This document shows positions 1 through 7,142 of a stretch of DNA of 50,968 nucleotides, piece after piece. The position numbers and the translations under genes are program-made. The DNA comes from Nostoc sp. WHI. GTDB lineage: Bacteria; Cyanobacteriota; Cyanobacteriia; Cyanobacteriales; Nostocaceae. Where the stretch lies: positions 1 to 50,968 of the forward strand of contig NZ_WBKM01000354.1 of assembly GCF_015714725.1 (NCBI RefSeq). The letters run 5' to 3'. The notes below the pieces were generated by a model. It was given only the letters and a program-made list of their open reading frames with translations, had not been told where the DNA came from and searched no databases. How positions within the stretch are numbered: position 1 is the stretch's first letter; each line of letters opens with the position of its first letter.

Positions 1-123
1 TGAATATTGATTTGTTGTCTTGTCCGTTCTTTGTATTGCTCCATGAATTGCCACTCCCAAAATGATCGTCAGCAGCAGCATATTCAATGCTGCCGCTAAT
101 CCCAAAAATTTACTCGGCTGCAT
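1..123 (-). CDS. Small membrane protein, partial at left edge
   Basis: Reading leftward from an ATG at 121-123, the frame stays open to the window edge (41 codons). The visible N-terminus has a short basic start followed by about 20 hydrophobic residues (roughly residues 6-28), so it is a membrane anchor or an uncleaved signal. The start overlaps the last 14 bases of the upstream gene on the same strand, which suggests translational coupling in an operon. Family not recognised; the C-terminal part is outside the window. Confidence 0.5.
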   Translation of the reverse strand, partial: MQPSKFLGLAAALNMLLLTIILGVAIHGAIQRTDKTTNQYS

Positions 124-520
124 TTGCCAAGCTAATACCGAAAATCCCTTCAACGAGTTCGTTACCGACTTGACGAAAGGATTCTACATCAGCTTCTTCC
201 TCCATCGCTTTAGAGACAAACTTGCTCACCACGTCCTTGGGGGCATTGCGAATCGTTGATAACAACTGGTCTGCTTTATCAGTTGTGTAAGCATCAATCC
301 CGACGTTGAGAACATCTTCCAAGGATTGAATTTCTTGGTTTGAAACCTGAGATGCGTGAGCGATCGCTCCTTGTAATGGGGGAGTAGTTTTGCAGCGTGG
401 GGAGTTTTTACCTAACTTGCCGTTGCCATTTTTAGACTTGCTATTGGTAGCCAGTTTCCCGGACGCAAGCCTAAGCTCAAGAATCTGAGTAGCGATCGCT
501 TGGGCTTGTTGATCGGTCAA
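110..520 (-). CDS. Hypothetical protein, probably frameshifted at its N-terminus
   Basis: A 136-residue hypothetical protein with a low-complexity Lys/Asn/Ser stretch (about residues 22-45) and a helical acidic C-terminal half. The nominal start is TTG with no clear ribosome site. Coding character continues upstream of it in the same frame (a protein-like acidic stretch to about position 590), but no start codon occurs there. An ATG at 628-630 opens a different frame for 16 codons before a stop. The simplest reading is a one-base indel near 585-600 separating the true N-terminus from the rest. It overlaps the start of the membrane protein downstream by 14 bases. Function unknown. Confidence 0.45.
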   Translation of the reverse strand: MTDQQAQAIATQILELRLASGKLATNSKSKNGNGKLGKNSPRCKTTPPLQGAIAHASQVSNQEIQSLEDVLNVGIDAYTTDKADQLLSTIRNAPKDVVSKFVSKAMEEEADVESFRQVGNELVEGIFGISLANAAE

Positions 521-739
521 TTGGTCGATGTCAGCATCAACTTGGGCGCAGAGGTTAGCGACTTCATCATCAGTGGCTTCTATATTATAGGGTTGAAGAA
601 ATTGCTGAATTTTTCCACATATGCTTCCATTTATATAACTAATGGTGTTATTTTAGCATCCATTTATTCGATTAAGCATTAAAATTAGAGGATAGGACGC
701 TAAAAAGTATAATTATGGAATCTAATTGGCATCATAAAT

Positions 740-1060
740 ATGGCAGATAAACGCGATCGAAGATTTTCCGTTAACCTTCCTTTAGTTAAGGAGATACGCC
801 TGATTCTATGGGGACACACCAGAGGAGTAAGCAAAACTCGTATGGCAGAAGCAATTTTGATTGATCGGGTTTCCAGCGATGGGAATTGGCGAGAAGTTTG
901 TCAGGACTTGAAACAAGAAGCAGCGATCAATCACTCTACGGTTAGTGAATTAATTGCAGACATACTCAAAAATAATGGATTGAAAGATGTGTTAGATATC
1001 GAAACGGTTGACTGGGAAACATTTTTAGTAGACGAATCAGCAATACCTACGGAGGAATAA
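740..1060 (+). CDS. Hypothetical protein, possibly DNA-binding
   Basis: 106 residues with an ATG start. The N-terminal 40 residues are basic and begin with a strand-like segment followed by helices, reminiscent of small ribbon-helix-helix proteins, but I cannot assign it to a family. The second half is helical and acidic. A good ribosome site (GGAGG, about 1050-1054) overlaps its end and precedes a second start at 1066, so it was probably the first gene of a two-gene unit whose second gene is now truncated. Confidence 0.55.
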   Translation: MADKRDRRFSVNLPLVKEIRLILWGHTRGVSKTRMAEAILIDRVSSDGNWREVCQDLKQEAAINHSTVSELIADILKNNGLKDVLDIETVDWETFLVDESAIPTEE

Positions 1061-1065
1061 TACAA

Positions 1066-1158
1066 ATGGCTATGGAAAAATACCCTTTAGACTGGCTCAA
1101 AACCTCATGTGAGCAAGTCTACTGCCGTACCATAGCAGGTTTCCAGTTCTGCCCCTGA
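1066..1158 (+). pseudogene. Truncated second gene of the 740-1060 operon
   Basis: An ATG at 1066-1068, about 10 bases after a strong GGAGG site, opens a 30-codon frame. The first 20 or so residues look protein-like, with a WLK segment. After about position 1130 the frame enters DNA that belongs to the opposite-strand AAA ATPase remnant and soon stops. I infer that the 3' part of this gene was replaced when the ATPase fragment was joined here. Family unknown. Confidence 0.4.
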
Positions 1159-1545
1159 AAACTTTGTGGTGTTCGCGGCGATCGCTTCGAGGTACGTAAG
1201 CAAAGTTCCAAGAATCCTTTGACTAACACCTGAAGTATCGCCCTGACCTGAAAGTGCTTTTTCGACCTCATCAATAAACAAGACACAAGGTGCGATCTCG
1301 GATGCTGTTTTCAGTGCACGTTTAACATTACCTTCGGACTCGCCAACTAATGAACCTAGCATTGAGGCAATGTCGAGTTGCAGAAGTGGTAGGTTAAGTA
1401 TATTAGCGATGTTTTTGGCGCAGTGACTTTTACCTGTTCCGGGTGGGCCAGCCAGCAGCACACCTTTAGGTTGTGGCAGATGAAGCGATCGCTCCCCGCC
1501 AAGAGCGCGATCGCCTGAACTAGCCCTTCTGCGAAGGATAGCCAC
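1105..1545 (-). pseudogene. AAA+ ATPase remnant (Ycf46-like) with internal deletion
   Basis: The reading frame holds a Walker A motif (GPPGTGKS, about residues 33-40) and a Walker B motif (LFIDEVEKA), with the spacing and flanking sequence typical of cyanobacterial Ycf46-type AAA+ ATPases. Immediately after the helix following Walker B, the frame jumps to the FSGAELE motif that normally lies about 60 residues further on, so sensor 1 and the arginine finger region are missing. A HIP1 site sits at that junction. The first 20 residues derive from HIP1-rich repeat DNA rather than a normal N-terminus, and the C-terminus runs into another gene. Not expected to be functional. Confidence 0.65.
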
Positions 1546-1626
1546 GTCTAACTTAGAGAATTTTCAAAAGTTAGGCAAGAGTAGCCTTATAGTGGCATTC
1601 GTGAGATTTATCACTAAATAAAGAAT

Positions 1627-1857
1627 TTGAAGCTATCTAAAACCGATATAAATGTAATTGCAGAGATTTACACCGAATCTTACAACTGGGAGCTAACAGG
1701 TGCTAACTGTTGGTGGGGCAAAAGTGTTGAAAGATTAGACCCTGATGAAATCCGTCTTACCCTTCATCTCGACTGGGACGAGAACGAGTTCATTTTTTTT
1801 GAAGCCCAACACCCGGACTTGAGCCGATTTCCTTGGACAACCGAAGCCGCTTATTAA
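1627..1857 (+). CDS. Small hypothetical protein
   Basis: 76 residues from a TTG start, with no strong ribosome site. It is acidic, with several tryptophans and strand-like segments. Family not recognised. It lies between the ATPase remnant and an unannotated stretch, so it may be a leftover fragment. Confidence 0.35.
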   Translation: MKLSKTDINVIAEIYTESYNWELTGANCWWGKSVERLDPDEIRLTLHLDWDENEFIFFEAQHPDLSRFPWTTEAAY

Positions 1858-2180
1858 TAAACCAGTTAAGCTAAACAGCTAATGTGCTTTTTGAAGTTAT
1901 TGGAGCTATTAATGACTCAAATGAGACAGTGTTAAATGACGCTGTAAATATACTTTTTCAAGTCATTGGAGCTATTAGTGTTTTTGTGTAATTTATAGCC
2001 AGTCGTAAAGCGGTGTATCAAGGTTAATTAAGTCTAAATATTCAAGCGACCTGTAGTAAACAATTGATATCCCCCAACAAAACAAGCCATTGAAAGGTAA
2101 AACTGCCATAAACTTGTAGGGTTGAGGACAGCGCGGCTACTAAAAAATGAGAACTATTCCTATATCTAGCGCCACCCAAT
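1858..2180. other. Intergenic stretch with an internal direct repeat
   Basis: No convincing gene. A short plus-strand frame (GTG at 1884, 35 codons) encodes two copies of a V-I-G-A-I motif, because the core TTGGAGCTATTA occurs twice (near 1899 and 1966, about 66 bases apart). It may be a fragment of a repetitive coding sequence; nothing else is visible. Confidence 0.3.
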
Positions 2181-3380
2181 TTAGACATCGTTGCTTTGAG
2201 TAGGTAAAAATAAAGTTTTTTCAATCTCCTGTTTTTCTTCAATAGCTAATTGACTCTTATTTATACACTCCATGAGTAATAAATTTTTGTCATAATATTG
2301 CTTCAATAATTCCTTTTGATATTTGCTTAATACTAAATCATAACCAATTACCTGTTTTATTCTATCAAGCCAATTTTGACCATGAGCTTGCCGCCATTCA
2401 GTAAATCTTAATTGTTCTGTTTTTGGATTAGGTAATTCTATTTTTAATTCTTGCAAAGCTTCCTTAAGTTTAGGTTCAATATCCAATATCAATATTGATG
2501 CAATGATATTAGCTGGATCAAAAGTAGGGTTAAATTTAAAAGAAAGTTCAAGTCCAAGATTATTTACACGATTAAAGCTATCAAAAAAGGTACGAACTTG
2601 GCTATTAATATTTTCATTAGGGTTAGAATTCCGAACAAAGCCAAGAATGAATATACGCATGAGAGCTAGATAAAAAGCTTTAACTTGTGTATATTTATAG
2701 TTAGGGCTAACTAAAGATGATTTCTTATCTATCCAAGATAATAGACTCTGCAATTTGTCATCTTGTGCAACTAAAGCATCCGCTTCTTCCTTCATCTGCT
2801 TTATAAGTTTAAGTGATTCATCGATACTGAGTGAACTAATAGCTTGTAAATAGTCTACTGACGGATCTTCTAAGATTTGATTGGATTGGAGGAAATCATT
2901 AACACTAGATTTGATGAAGTAATTGATTAACCATTCGCTAGCTAGAGACAAAATCCTATCGTAATGTAAATATATAGCTCCAAATAAAGCTTCAAACATC
3001 TCACCAAAAAGCTCTGTTTGTTTATTTTCATCCTGGAAACGTTCACTTCCTCCCAATAAACATAAAGATTTCAGACTCAACTGTTTTGCAAACTTGTAGC
3101 AGTTTTTTCTACTTACAACATGGCTTTTTCTATTAGTAATTTCCTCTTGATTAAAACCTGGATATTCTTGATATAGATAGTCAATTACAACAGTACCTAA
3201 AATAGCATCACCCAAAATTGCCAATCTTCTATAATTGCGCTCCTGTTTATCTTGCTGCTGTCGATTATTGGAATTTTCATAAATTTGTGAAGGATGAGTT
3301 AAGGCAATTTCAAGTAGATCTATTCTTTTGAAGTTGGGGATACAGATTGCTTGTTGAACTGCTTCAATATTTATACTCAT
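2181..3380 (-). CDS. Ribonuclease III-like protein with a non-standard C-terminus
   Basis: A 399-residue protein whose first 150 residues align by eye with the RNase III catalytic domain: LTHPS near residue 27, the signature LAILGDAILG at 53-62, and EMFEALFGAIYL at 127-138. The invariant Asp of the signature is D58, and the last catalytic pair is represented by E127 and E130. Two positions usually occupied by Glu in bacterial RNase III (E38 and E41 in E. coli) are Arg51 and Ala54 here. The remaining 250 residues are helical and show no obvious double-stranded-RNA-binding domain. It may be a degenerate or repurposed family member. No operon partner; clear ATG start. Confidence 0.7.
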   Translation of the reverse strand: MSINIEAVQQAICIPNFKRIDLLEIALTHPSQIYENSNNRQQQDKQERNYRRLAILGDAILGTVVIDYLYQEYPGFNQEEITNRKSHVVSRKNCYKFAKQLSLKSLCLLGGSERFQDENKQTELFGEMFEALFGAIYLHYDRILSLASEWLINYFIKSSVNDFLQSNQILEDPSVDYLQAISSLSIDESLKLIKQMKEEADALVAQDDKLQSLLSWIDKKSSLVSPNYKYTQVKAFYLALMRIFILGFVRNSNPNENINSQVRTFFDSFNRVNNLGLELSFKFNPTFDPANIIASILILDIEPKLKEALQELKIELPNPKTEQLRFTEWRQAHGQNWLDRIKQVIGYDLVLSKYQKELLKQYYDKNLLLMECINKSQLAIEEKQEIEKTLFLPTQSNDV

Positions 3381-3612
3381 GTTTTTAGTACTCTAACTTT
3401 TACTGATATTTGTAAACATTGTATTGCCTGGGTTTACTGCTTCATCCCAGTGGAGTTAGTCTTGTGTGACTTAATCTTGAAATAGGTTAACTATACTTAC
3501 CCCTCAAGAATTTAAGTCAATTCACGACGGCTGCGATTTTCTTCTGACCTGAATCCCCTTAGTTTATTCAACACAAGGTCTTGTTTTAAGTTTTCCCTCA
3601 GCAGTAACTTTT
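3381..3612. other. Intergenic stretch, no gene seen
   Basis: AT-rich spacer upstream of the RNase III-like gene, presumably holding its promoter. No hairpin or repeat stands out except the 15-base direct repeat CCCAAACCGAATTTT that begins just downstream (about 3627 and 3649). Confidence 0.4.
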
Positions 3613-3798
3613 CTAACACAAAAACTCCCAAACCGAATTTTCAGATCCCAAACCGAATTTTTGCGCCAGATTTCCCACCAACACGCCACTGATCACTGCA
3701 ACAAGCCACACCAACAGGGCTTTCGGTAATCTTGGGATAATCAATCGATTTGGGAGACGATAGACTAACCTCATAAGAGCGATCGCTACTTTCGCCAT
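3613..3798 (-). CDS. Possible small membrane protein
   Basis: A 61-codon frame with one hydrophobic segment (about residues 27-45) preceded by several basic residues, giving a plausible inside-positive single-span protein. Its C-terminal codons lie over the directly repeated 15-mer. No family recognised; it could be a chance frame. Confidence 0.25.
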   Translation of the reverse strand: MAKVAIALMRLVYRLPNRLIIPRLPKALLVWLVAVISGVLVGNLAQKFGLGSENSVWEFLC

Positions 3799-4061
3799 CC
3801 CCAGATTTCCTCACTCAGCACCCCATTACCAGCAACCATGTTCTGTGATCCATTAGACTTATCCGAAAATATGAAATGCTTACTATACAATGGTTTTAGC
3901 GATTTTGATGGCAAGCGATGCCTACGGCGGCAAGCTACGCAAGCGCTTGGTGGACGCAACAATAAGGCTTTAGGGGAATTAATCGAGCTAATTTATTAGT
4001 TAGCAAGGAAAAGATAGAAAGAATAAAAATTTATTCTCTCCCCGATAAACTCAATTATTAA
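3799..4061. other. Intergenic repeat-bearing DNA
   Basis: No gene visible. Around 3912-3962 lies a copy of a common cyanobacterial interspersed repeat (GCGATGCCTACGGCGG and similar words) that recurs in related form near 11875-11905. Confidence 0.35.
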
Positions 4062-4600
4062 CAGATAAAAACCATGAGCAATTAAGTCGCAATCTGACAA
4101 GTCCACATACTGCCATTATTACCTGATTATAGCGATGACGAGATAAACGAAATTTCTCACTCGCTACTCGAAATATTTTCACTCGACATATCATGTGTTC
4201 GACACCAATTCTCCGTGAAGATAATCGTTTATTCTGTTCTTTTTGTAGTTGTGAAATCTCTGATTTTTTTGGTTTTTTATATGGTGTAGTAATTGCATTA
4301 TCTCCAATATAAGCTTTGTCACCAATAAACTTTTGTTCAACATTGAATTTATGTCGTGTTTCTCGAAATAAACCGATATCGCTTGTTTTACCTAATTTGC
4401 CAACATATATAGCAGTCCTAAATCATTTGTGAAAATTCTATATCTCTTTCTTCTTTCTTCCCTTTGTGTCCTTGGCGTTCTTGGCGGTTCGTTTCCTTAT
4501 TTATATTTTTCACGACTCATTTAGGATTGCTATACATCAACAATATCTTCTTCCTTTGAGTTAATTAGAGAAAGTGCAGCGTTCAAGACGAATTGCGCCC
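4062..4600 (-). pseudogene. IS5-type (DDE superfamily) transposase remnant, split by a MITE
   Basis: Read on the minus strand, 4415-4062 translates without a stop into a typical C-terminal part of an IS5/HARBI-like transposase. It shows GKTSDIGLFRETRHKF, then KFIGDKAYIGD, then GVEHMICRVKIFRVASEKFR and an arginine/tyrosine-rich tail. The part upstream of 4534 continues with a short protein-like stretch (LSLINSKEEDIVD). The MITE at 4408-4534 interrupts the frame between the two. The N-terminal half of the transposase and a recognisable left end are missing, so this is an inactive relic. Confidence 0.65.
4408..4534. mobile_element. MITE with about 28-bp inverted ends, inserted in the transposase relic
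   Basis: The element begins TATAGCAGTCCTAAAT and ends with its near-perfect inverse complement (ATTTAGGATTGCTATA). The imperfect terminal repeats extend to about 28 bases at each side. The interior contains the words CCTTGGCGTTCTTGGCGG and GGTTCG found in many cyanobacterial non-autonomous elements. It encodes nothing. Removing it rejoins two parts of the transposase frame, which supports insertion. Confidence 0.75.
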
Positions 4601-4781
4601 CTGAATTGTGGCGTTTTCAAGTTCATGCGCGGCACTTCTCTAATTAATCTTCCCCGAATGCGTTTACTCCTGAATCGCGCCCCTAAGCGTGTGGGGCGTT
4701 AGGGTGATTCGTGCGCTATTAAGTTCGGGTAAACCAACGGATGCCAGTCCGTGAAAACCACCATTTAAGCATCGCAGAACC
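4560..4781 (+). ncRNA. Structured non-coding leader of IS110-like element, candidate bridge RNA
   Basis: The 220 bases just upstream of the IS110-type transposase are rich in inverted repeats. TTAATTAGAGAAAGTGC (4561-4577) pairs with GCACTTCTCTAATTAA (4632-4647), CGCCCC (4678-4683) pairs with GGGGCG (4693-4698), and ACGGA (4737-4741) pairs with TCCGT (4748-4752). Members of the IS110 group are known to transcribe a structured bridge RNA from the non-coding end upstream of the recombinase gene. The position and the multiple stem-loops fit, but the target-binding and donor-binding loops cannot be assigned without the element boundaries. Confidence 0.45.
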
Positions 4782-5498
4782 ATGACAATAGAATTAACAA
4801 TTCTTGGAATTGATGTTAGCAAATCGAGTATAACCACTCACATTTTAACACAATACCCCAAGGGCGGATTACAAGCATATTGGAATAAAACAAGAAATAA
4901 ATCATCAAGTTTATATCCGGCTTTTTACTCCAATCCTGATGCTAAGAAGAAACAAAAATCAGCTTTTGACTTTGCAGATTATCTAGCAGAAATCAAGCCA
5001 GATTACGCAATTCTTGAACCAACTGGAAACCACTACTCAAGACTGTGGGCATCCATCCTCAATAAATTGGAAATCAAAATTCTCTGGGTTGGTCATGTGG
5101 AACTGCGCCGTTATCGCGGAGGTAAAAATCTCCCGAATAAAAGTGACCCGGCTGACGCTTTAGCAATGGCCGCTTACGGTCACGATCCAGATCATCGGCT
5201 AGAAACTGGAGAGATTAACCTGAGATATTTTCTCATGCATCGGCCAGAACCGATTGATGAACTCCGTGATCTGTGCCAGCAACTCGAACACCTTAACCGT
5301 GTGCAATCGCCAATTGTAAATTATGCTAGGCAGCTTCTCGCTTGGCAGTTTCCAGAAGTTGCTCACACTAAGAGCGTTTCCACTGCGGGATTTTTACCCC
5401 CTCTGTGGGGATGGTTAGCTAAAAGGCTCGAAATTTCCCCCGCCGGGAAAACTCGAATCGAAAATCGCTATAAAATATCCATTGGCAGTACGTTTTAA
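4782..5498 (+). pseudogene. IS110-family transposase, truncated after the RuvC-like domain
   Basis: 238 codons. The N-terminal DEDD (RuvC-like) domain is complete by eye: GIDVSK with D11, the ILEPTG motif with E79, and NKSDPADALA with D122 and D125. The expected C-terminal domain with the catalytic serine (Tnp_IS116/IS110/IS902) is missing. After the RYKISIG segment the sequence switches abruptly to unrelated DNA that leads into a DUF6888-like gene. The full protein would normally be about 320-450 residues. It is preceded by the structured leader described separately. It should not transpose by itself. Confidence 0.75.
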
Positions 5499-5688
5499 CT
5501 GGTGTAGAAACTGGAAGGCTACCAGAGAACGAACTGACCAAGGAACTGATTAACTACCGCGACTCACTCAAAGCTAACGTCAGTGAACAGGGTGAAAAGC
5601 TGCTAGGTGGTAAACACATCCAGGGAAAGCTTATGAGTAAGGTAGTTAACCTACTGTTCCACCAATTGTGTAAAGTGATTCTCGTAAA
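5499..5688 (+). pseudogene. Open stretch of unknown origin joined to the IS110 remnant
   Basis: In the frame shifted by one from the transposase, 5494-5700 is open and protein-like (a helical, Glu/Lys-rich stretch followed by VVNLLFHQLC). Its end lies just before the DUF6888-like start but in another frame. It may be a frameshifted upstream part of that gene or a fragment of an unrelated one. No family recognised. Confidence 0.25.
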
Positions 5689-5805
5689 ATGTATCTCCCG
5701 GTTTACCTACTTACCTTAGATGAGCGAACAGATAACATCGTAGTAATAGCAGGTGAAGAGACAGTTGTAGTAATTAATCCAGAAGGAGAGGTTGATTATG
5801 AATAA
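5689..5805 (+). CDS. DUF6888-like short protein, possibly N-terminally truncated
   Basis: 38 codons from ATG 5689, too short to stand out by length. The sequence MYLPVYLLTLDERT followed by a strand-rich IVVIAGEE segment matches my recollection of the C-terminal part of cyanobacterial DUF6888 proteins, which usually have about 20 extra residues at the N-terminus. An in-frame stop lies at 5671-5673. The stop at 5803-5805 overlaps the ATG (5798) of the following DUF6887 gene, the usual arrangement of this pair. Confidence 0.5.
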   Translation: MYLPVYLLTLDERTDNIVVIAGEETVVVINPEGEVDYE

Positions 5806-5986
5806 GCCTAACTTTAGAGAAATGACACACAAGCAATTGCGAGATTATGTCTTACAAAATCGTGGCGATACCGAAGCAATTCATGCCCTAGCATTACACG
5901 TTCAGTCTAATGGCAAACGTCTCAATTCAGTAGATGAACTACAACAAGTTATCCAAGAAAAACGCCGTCAAGGTTTAGAGCCATAG
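5798..5986 (+). CDS. DUF6887 family protein
   Basis: 62 residues starting MNKPNFREMTHKQLRDYVL, a recognisable cyanobacterial DUF6887 protein; function unknown. I chose ATG 5798 rather than the TTG at 5792 because AGAAGGAGAG (5781-5790) sits seven bases before it and the family normally begins with this Met. It overlaps the upstream DUF6888-like frame by eight bases, so the two are translationally coupled. In these genomes DUF6888/DUF6887 genes occur as small pairs; a toxin-antitoxin role has not been shown as far as I know. Confidence 0.7.
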   Translation: MNKPNFREMTHKQLRDYVLQNRGDTEAIHALALHVQSNGKRLNSVDELQQVIQEKRRQGLEP

Positions 5987-6094
5987 CTAAAAATCACATC
6001 TTAAGCTCACTCTGAAAGGAATTAGAGCAGGCTTTTGTCCATGTGCTGTATTCTTTTTTAAAACTAGTATTACTTTTCCAAATTCCTCAGTTAT

Positions 6095-6613
6095 TCAGAA
6101 CAGTATTGGCTCACCAGAGACGATATGGGAATTTTTAGATGTCTGCAACTTAGTTTGAACACTATCAATGATTGCCAGCCAATCAGCATCTTTATTCCAT
6201 TCATAGTCAATCCGGGTTTTAGTCGCCGCGTCATAGAGGTTACAAAAAACCACATTCTCTTCTCCAGCAGTTGCAGCGATAACCAGGGGCTTGGAAAAGT
6301 CCTGAACTAGCGATACAGCTAAAAGGAAACTTTTAGCAAAGTTTGTTTCTATTCCAGTCCTAACAATATAAATCTCATCTGCTCTAACAACGATGTCTAA
6401 CTTAAGGTTGTCTCTTTCCTTAAATTCTTTCGTCGTTAATTTAAGTTTGGATATATACCCAGTCAGCCCTGTTTGTTGCACAGGAATAGTTATTTTATTA
6501 TTATTGTCGTAGTTATACCACAGATAGGATTTGCCGGTTAATTCTCCTTTTTTTACGTACAAATATATAGGTTCTGGCGGGTTACAAAGACCTAGTTTAA
6601 TTTCAGCAATCAT
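6095..6613 (-). CDS. Hypothetical protein
   Basis: 172 residues, ATG start, no signal peptide or membrane segment. The composition suggests an alpha/beta cytoplasmic protein. Alternating strands dominate the first 100 residues, followed by a Trp-containing C-terminus. No motif recognised. It stands alone between the DUF6887 gene and a non-coding region. Confidence 0.5.
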   Translation of the reverse strand: MIAEIKLGLCNPPEPIYLYVKKGELTGKSYLWYNYDNNNKITIPVQQTGLTGYISKLKLTTKEFKERDNLKLDIVVRADEIYIVRTGIETNFAKSFLLAVSLVQDFSKPLVIAATAGEENVVFCNLYDAATKTRIDYEWNKDADWLAIIDSVQTKLQTSKNSHIVSGEPILF

Positions 6614-6821
6614 GTTCTATGTTCCTTGATGAAAGATAAAAACTTTTCAGCGATTCGGTCAAATTCAATACTTTTTTAAATTGTGCTTATACCAATTCAA
6701 TTAATGATTGCAACACATCCTTGGGTAAAGATGTGATGAATCGCGTCTCTACAGATGATCTATTTGTCGCATTCTTTTTTCAAATTGTTATTAACTGAAG
6801 AAAAATAATAAATATACAAAA

Positions 6822-6842
6822 GGGCATCTACGAGAGATGCCC
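6822..6842. terminator. Hairpin, possible terminator
   Basis: Perfect 8-bp stem GGGCATCT/AGATGCCC with a 5-base loop. No clear T-run on either side, so termination is only a guess; it may be part of a repeat. Confidence 0.35.
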
Positions 6843-6998
6843 GTCATGCAGGAAAACCCCAAAGGATTGTCCCTACACCTTCCCAACAATCAGCAACTGT
6901 AACTAATTAAGTATTAGTTACATTCACATAGTAATCTTATTAACTTATAACTCTAAATGTACCCAGTGTATACACTGAAAAAGAACTAATGGTTATTC

Positions 6999-7120
6999 CA
7001 ATACGGTTCGGTTAAGGCAAGAGACGCGATCAATCGCCGTCTCTACAAAGGATTAATTCTTGTAAAGACGGCGATTTATCACGTCTTTGTGATCTCAAGA
7101 AACCTTATCCGAAGCGTATT
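6999..7120. mobile_element. MITE with 18-bp inverted ends and 11-bp target duplication
   Basis: The left end AATACGGTTCGGTTAAGG (7000-7017) and the inverse complement of the right end, AATACGCTTCGGATAAGG (7103-7120), differ at two positions. The 11-mer AATGGTTATTC occurs exactly outside both ends (6988-6998 and 7121-7131), as expected for a target-site duplication. The interior is itself a long imperfect palindrome (7019-7048 against 7060-7089). Non-coding. Confidence 0.7.
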
Positions 7121-7142
7121 AATGGTTATTCTCAACGCCTAA

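Larger units (their letters stand above)
6614..7142. other. Non-coding region with palindromes and a MITE
   Basis: No gene seen in 529 bases. It contains a hairpin at 6822-6842, a perfect 14-base palindrome CAGTGTATACACTG at 6964-6977 that could be an operator, and a MITE at 6999-7120. The phrase GCGTCTCTACA occurs here and in many other intergenic places, typical of cyanobacterial interspersed repeats. Confidence 0.5.
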
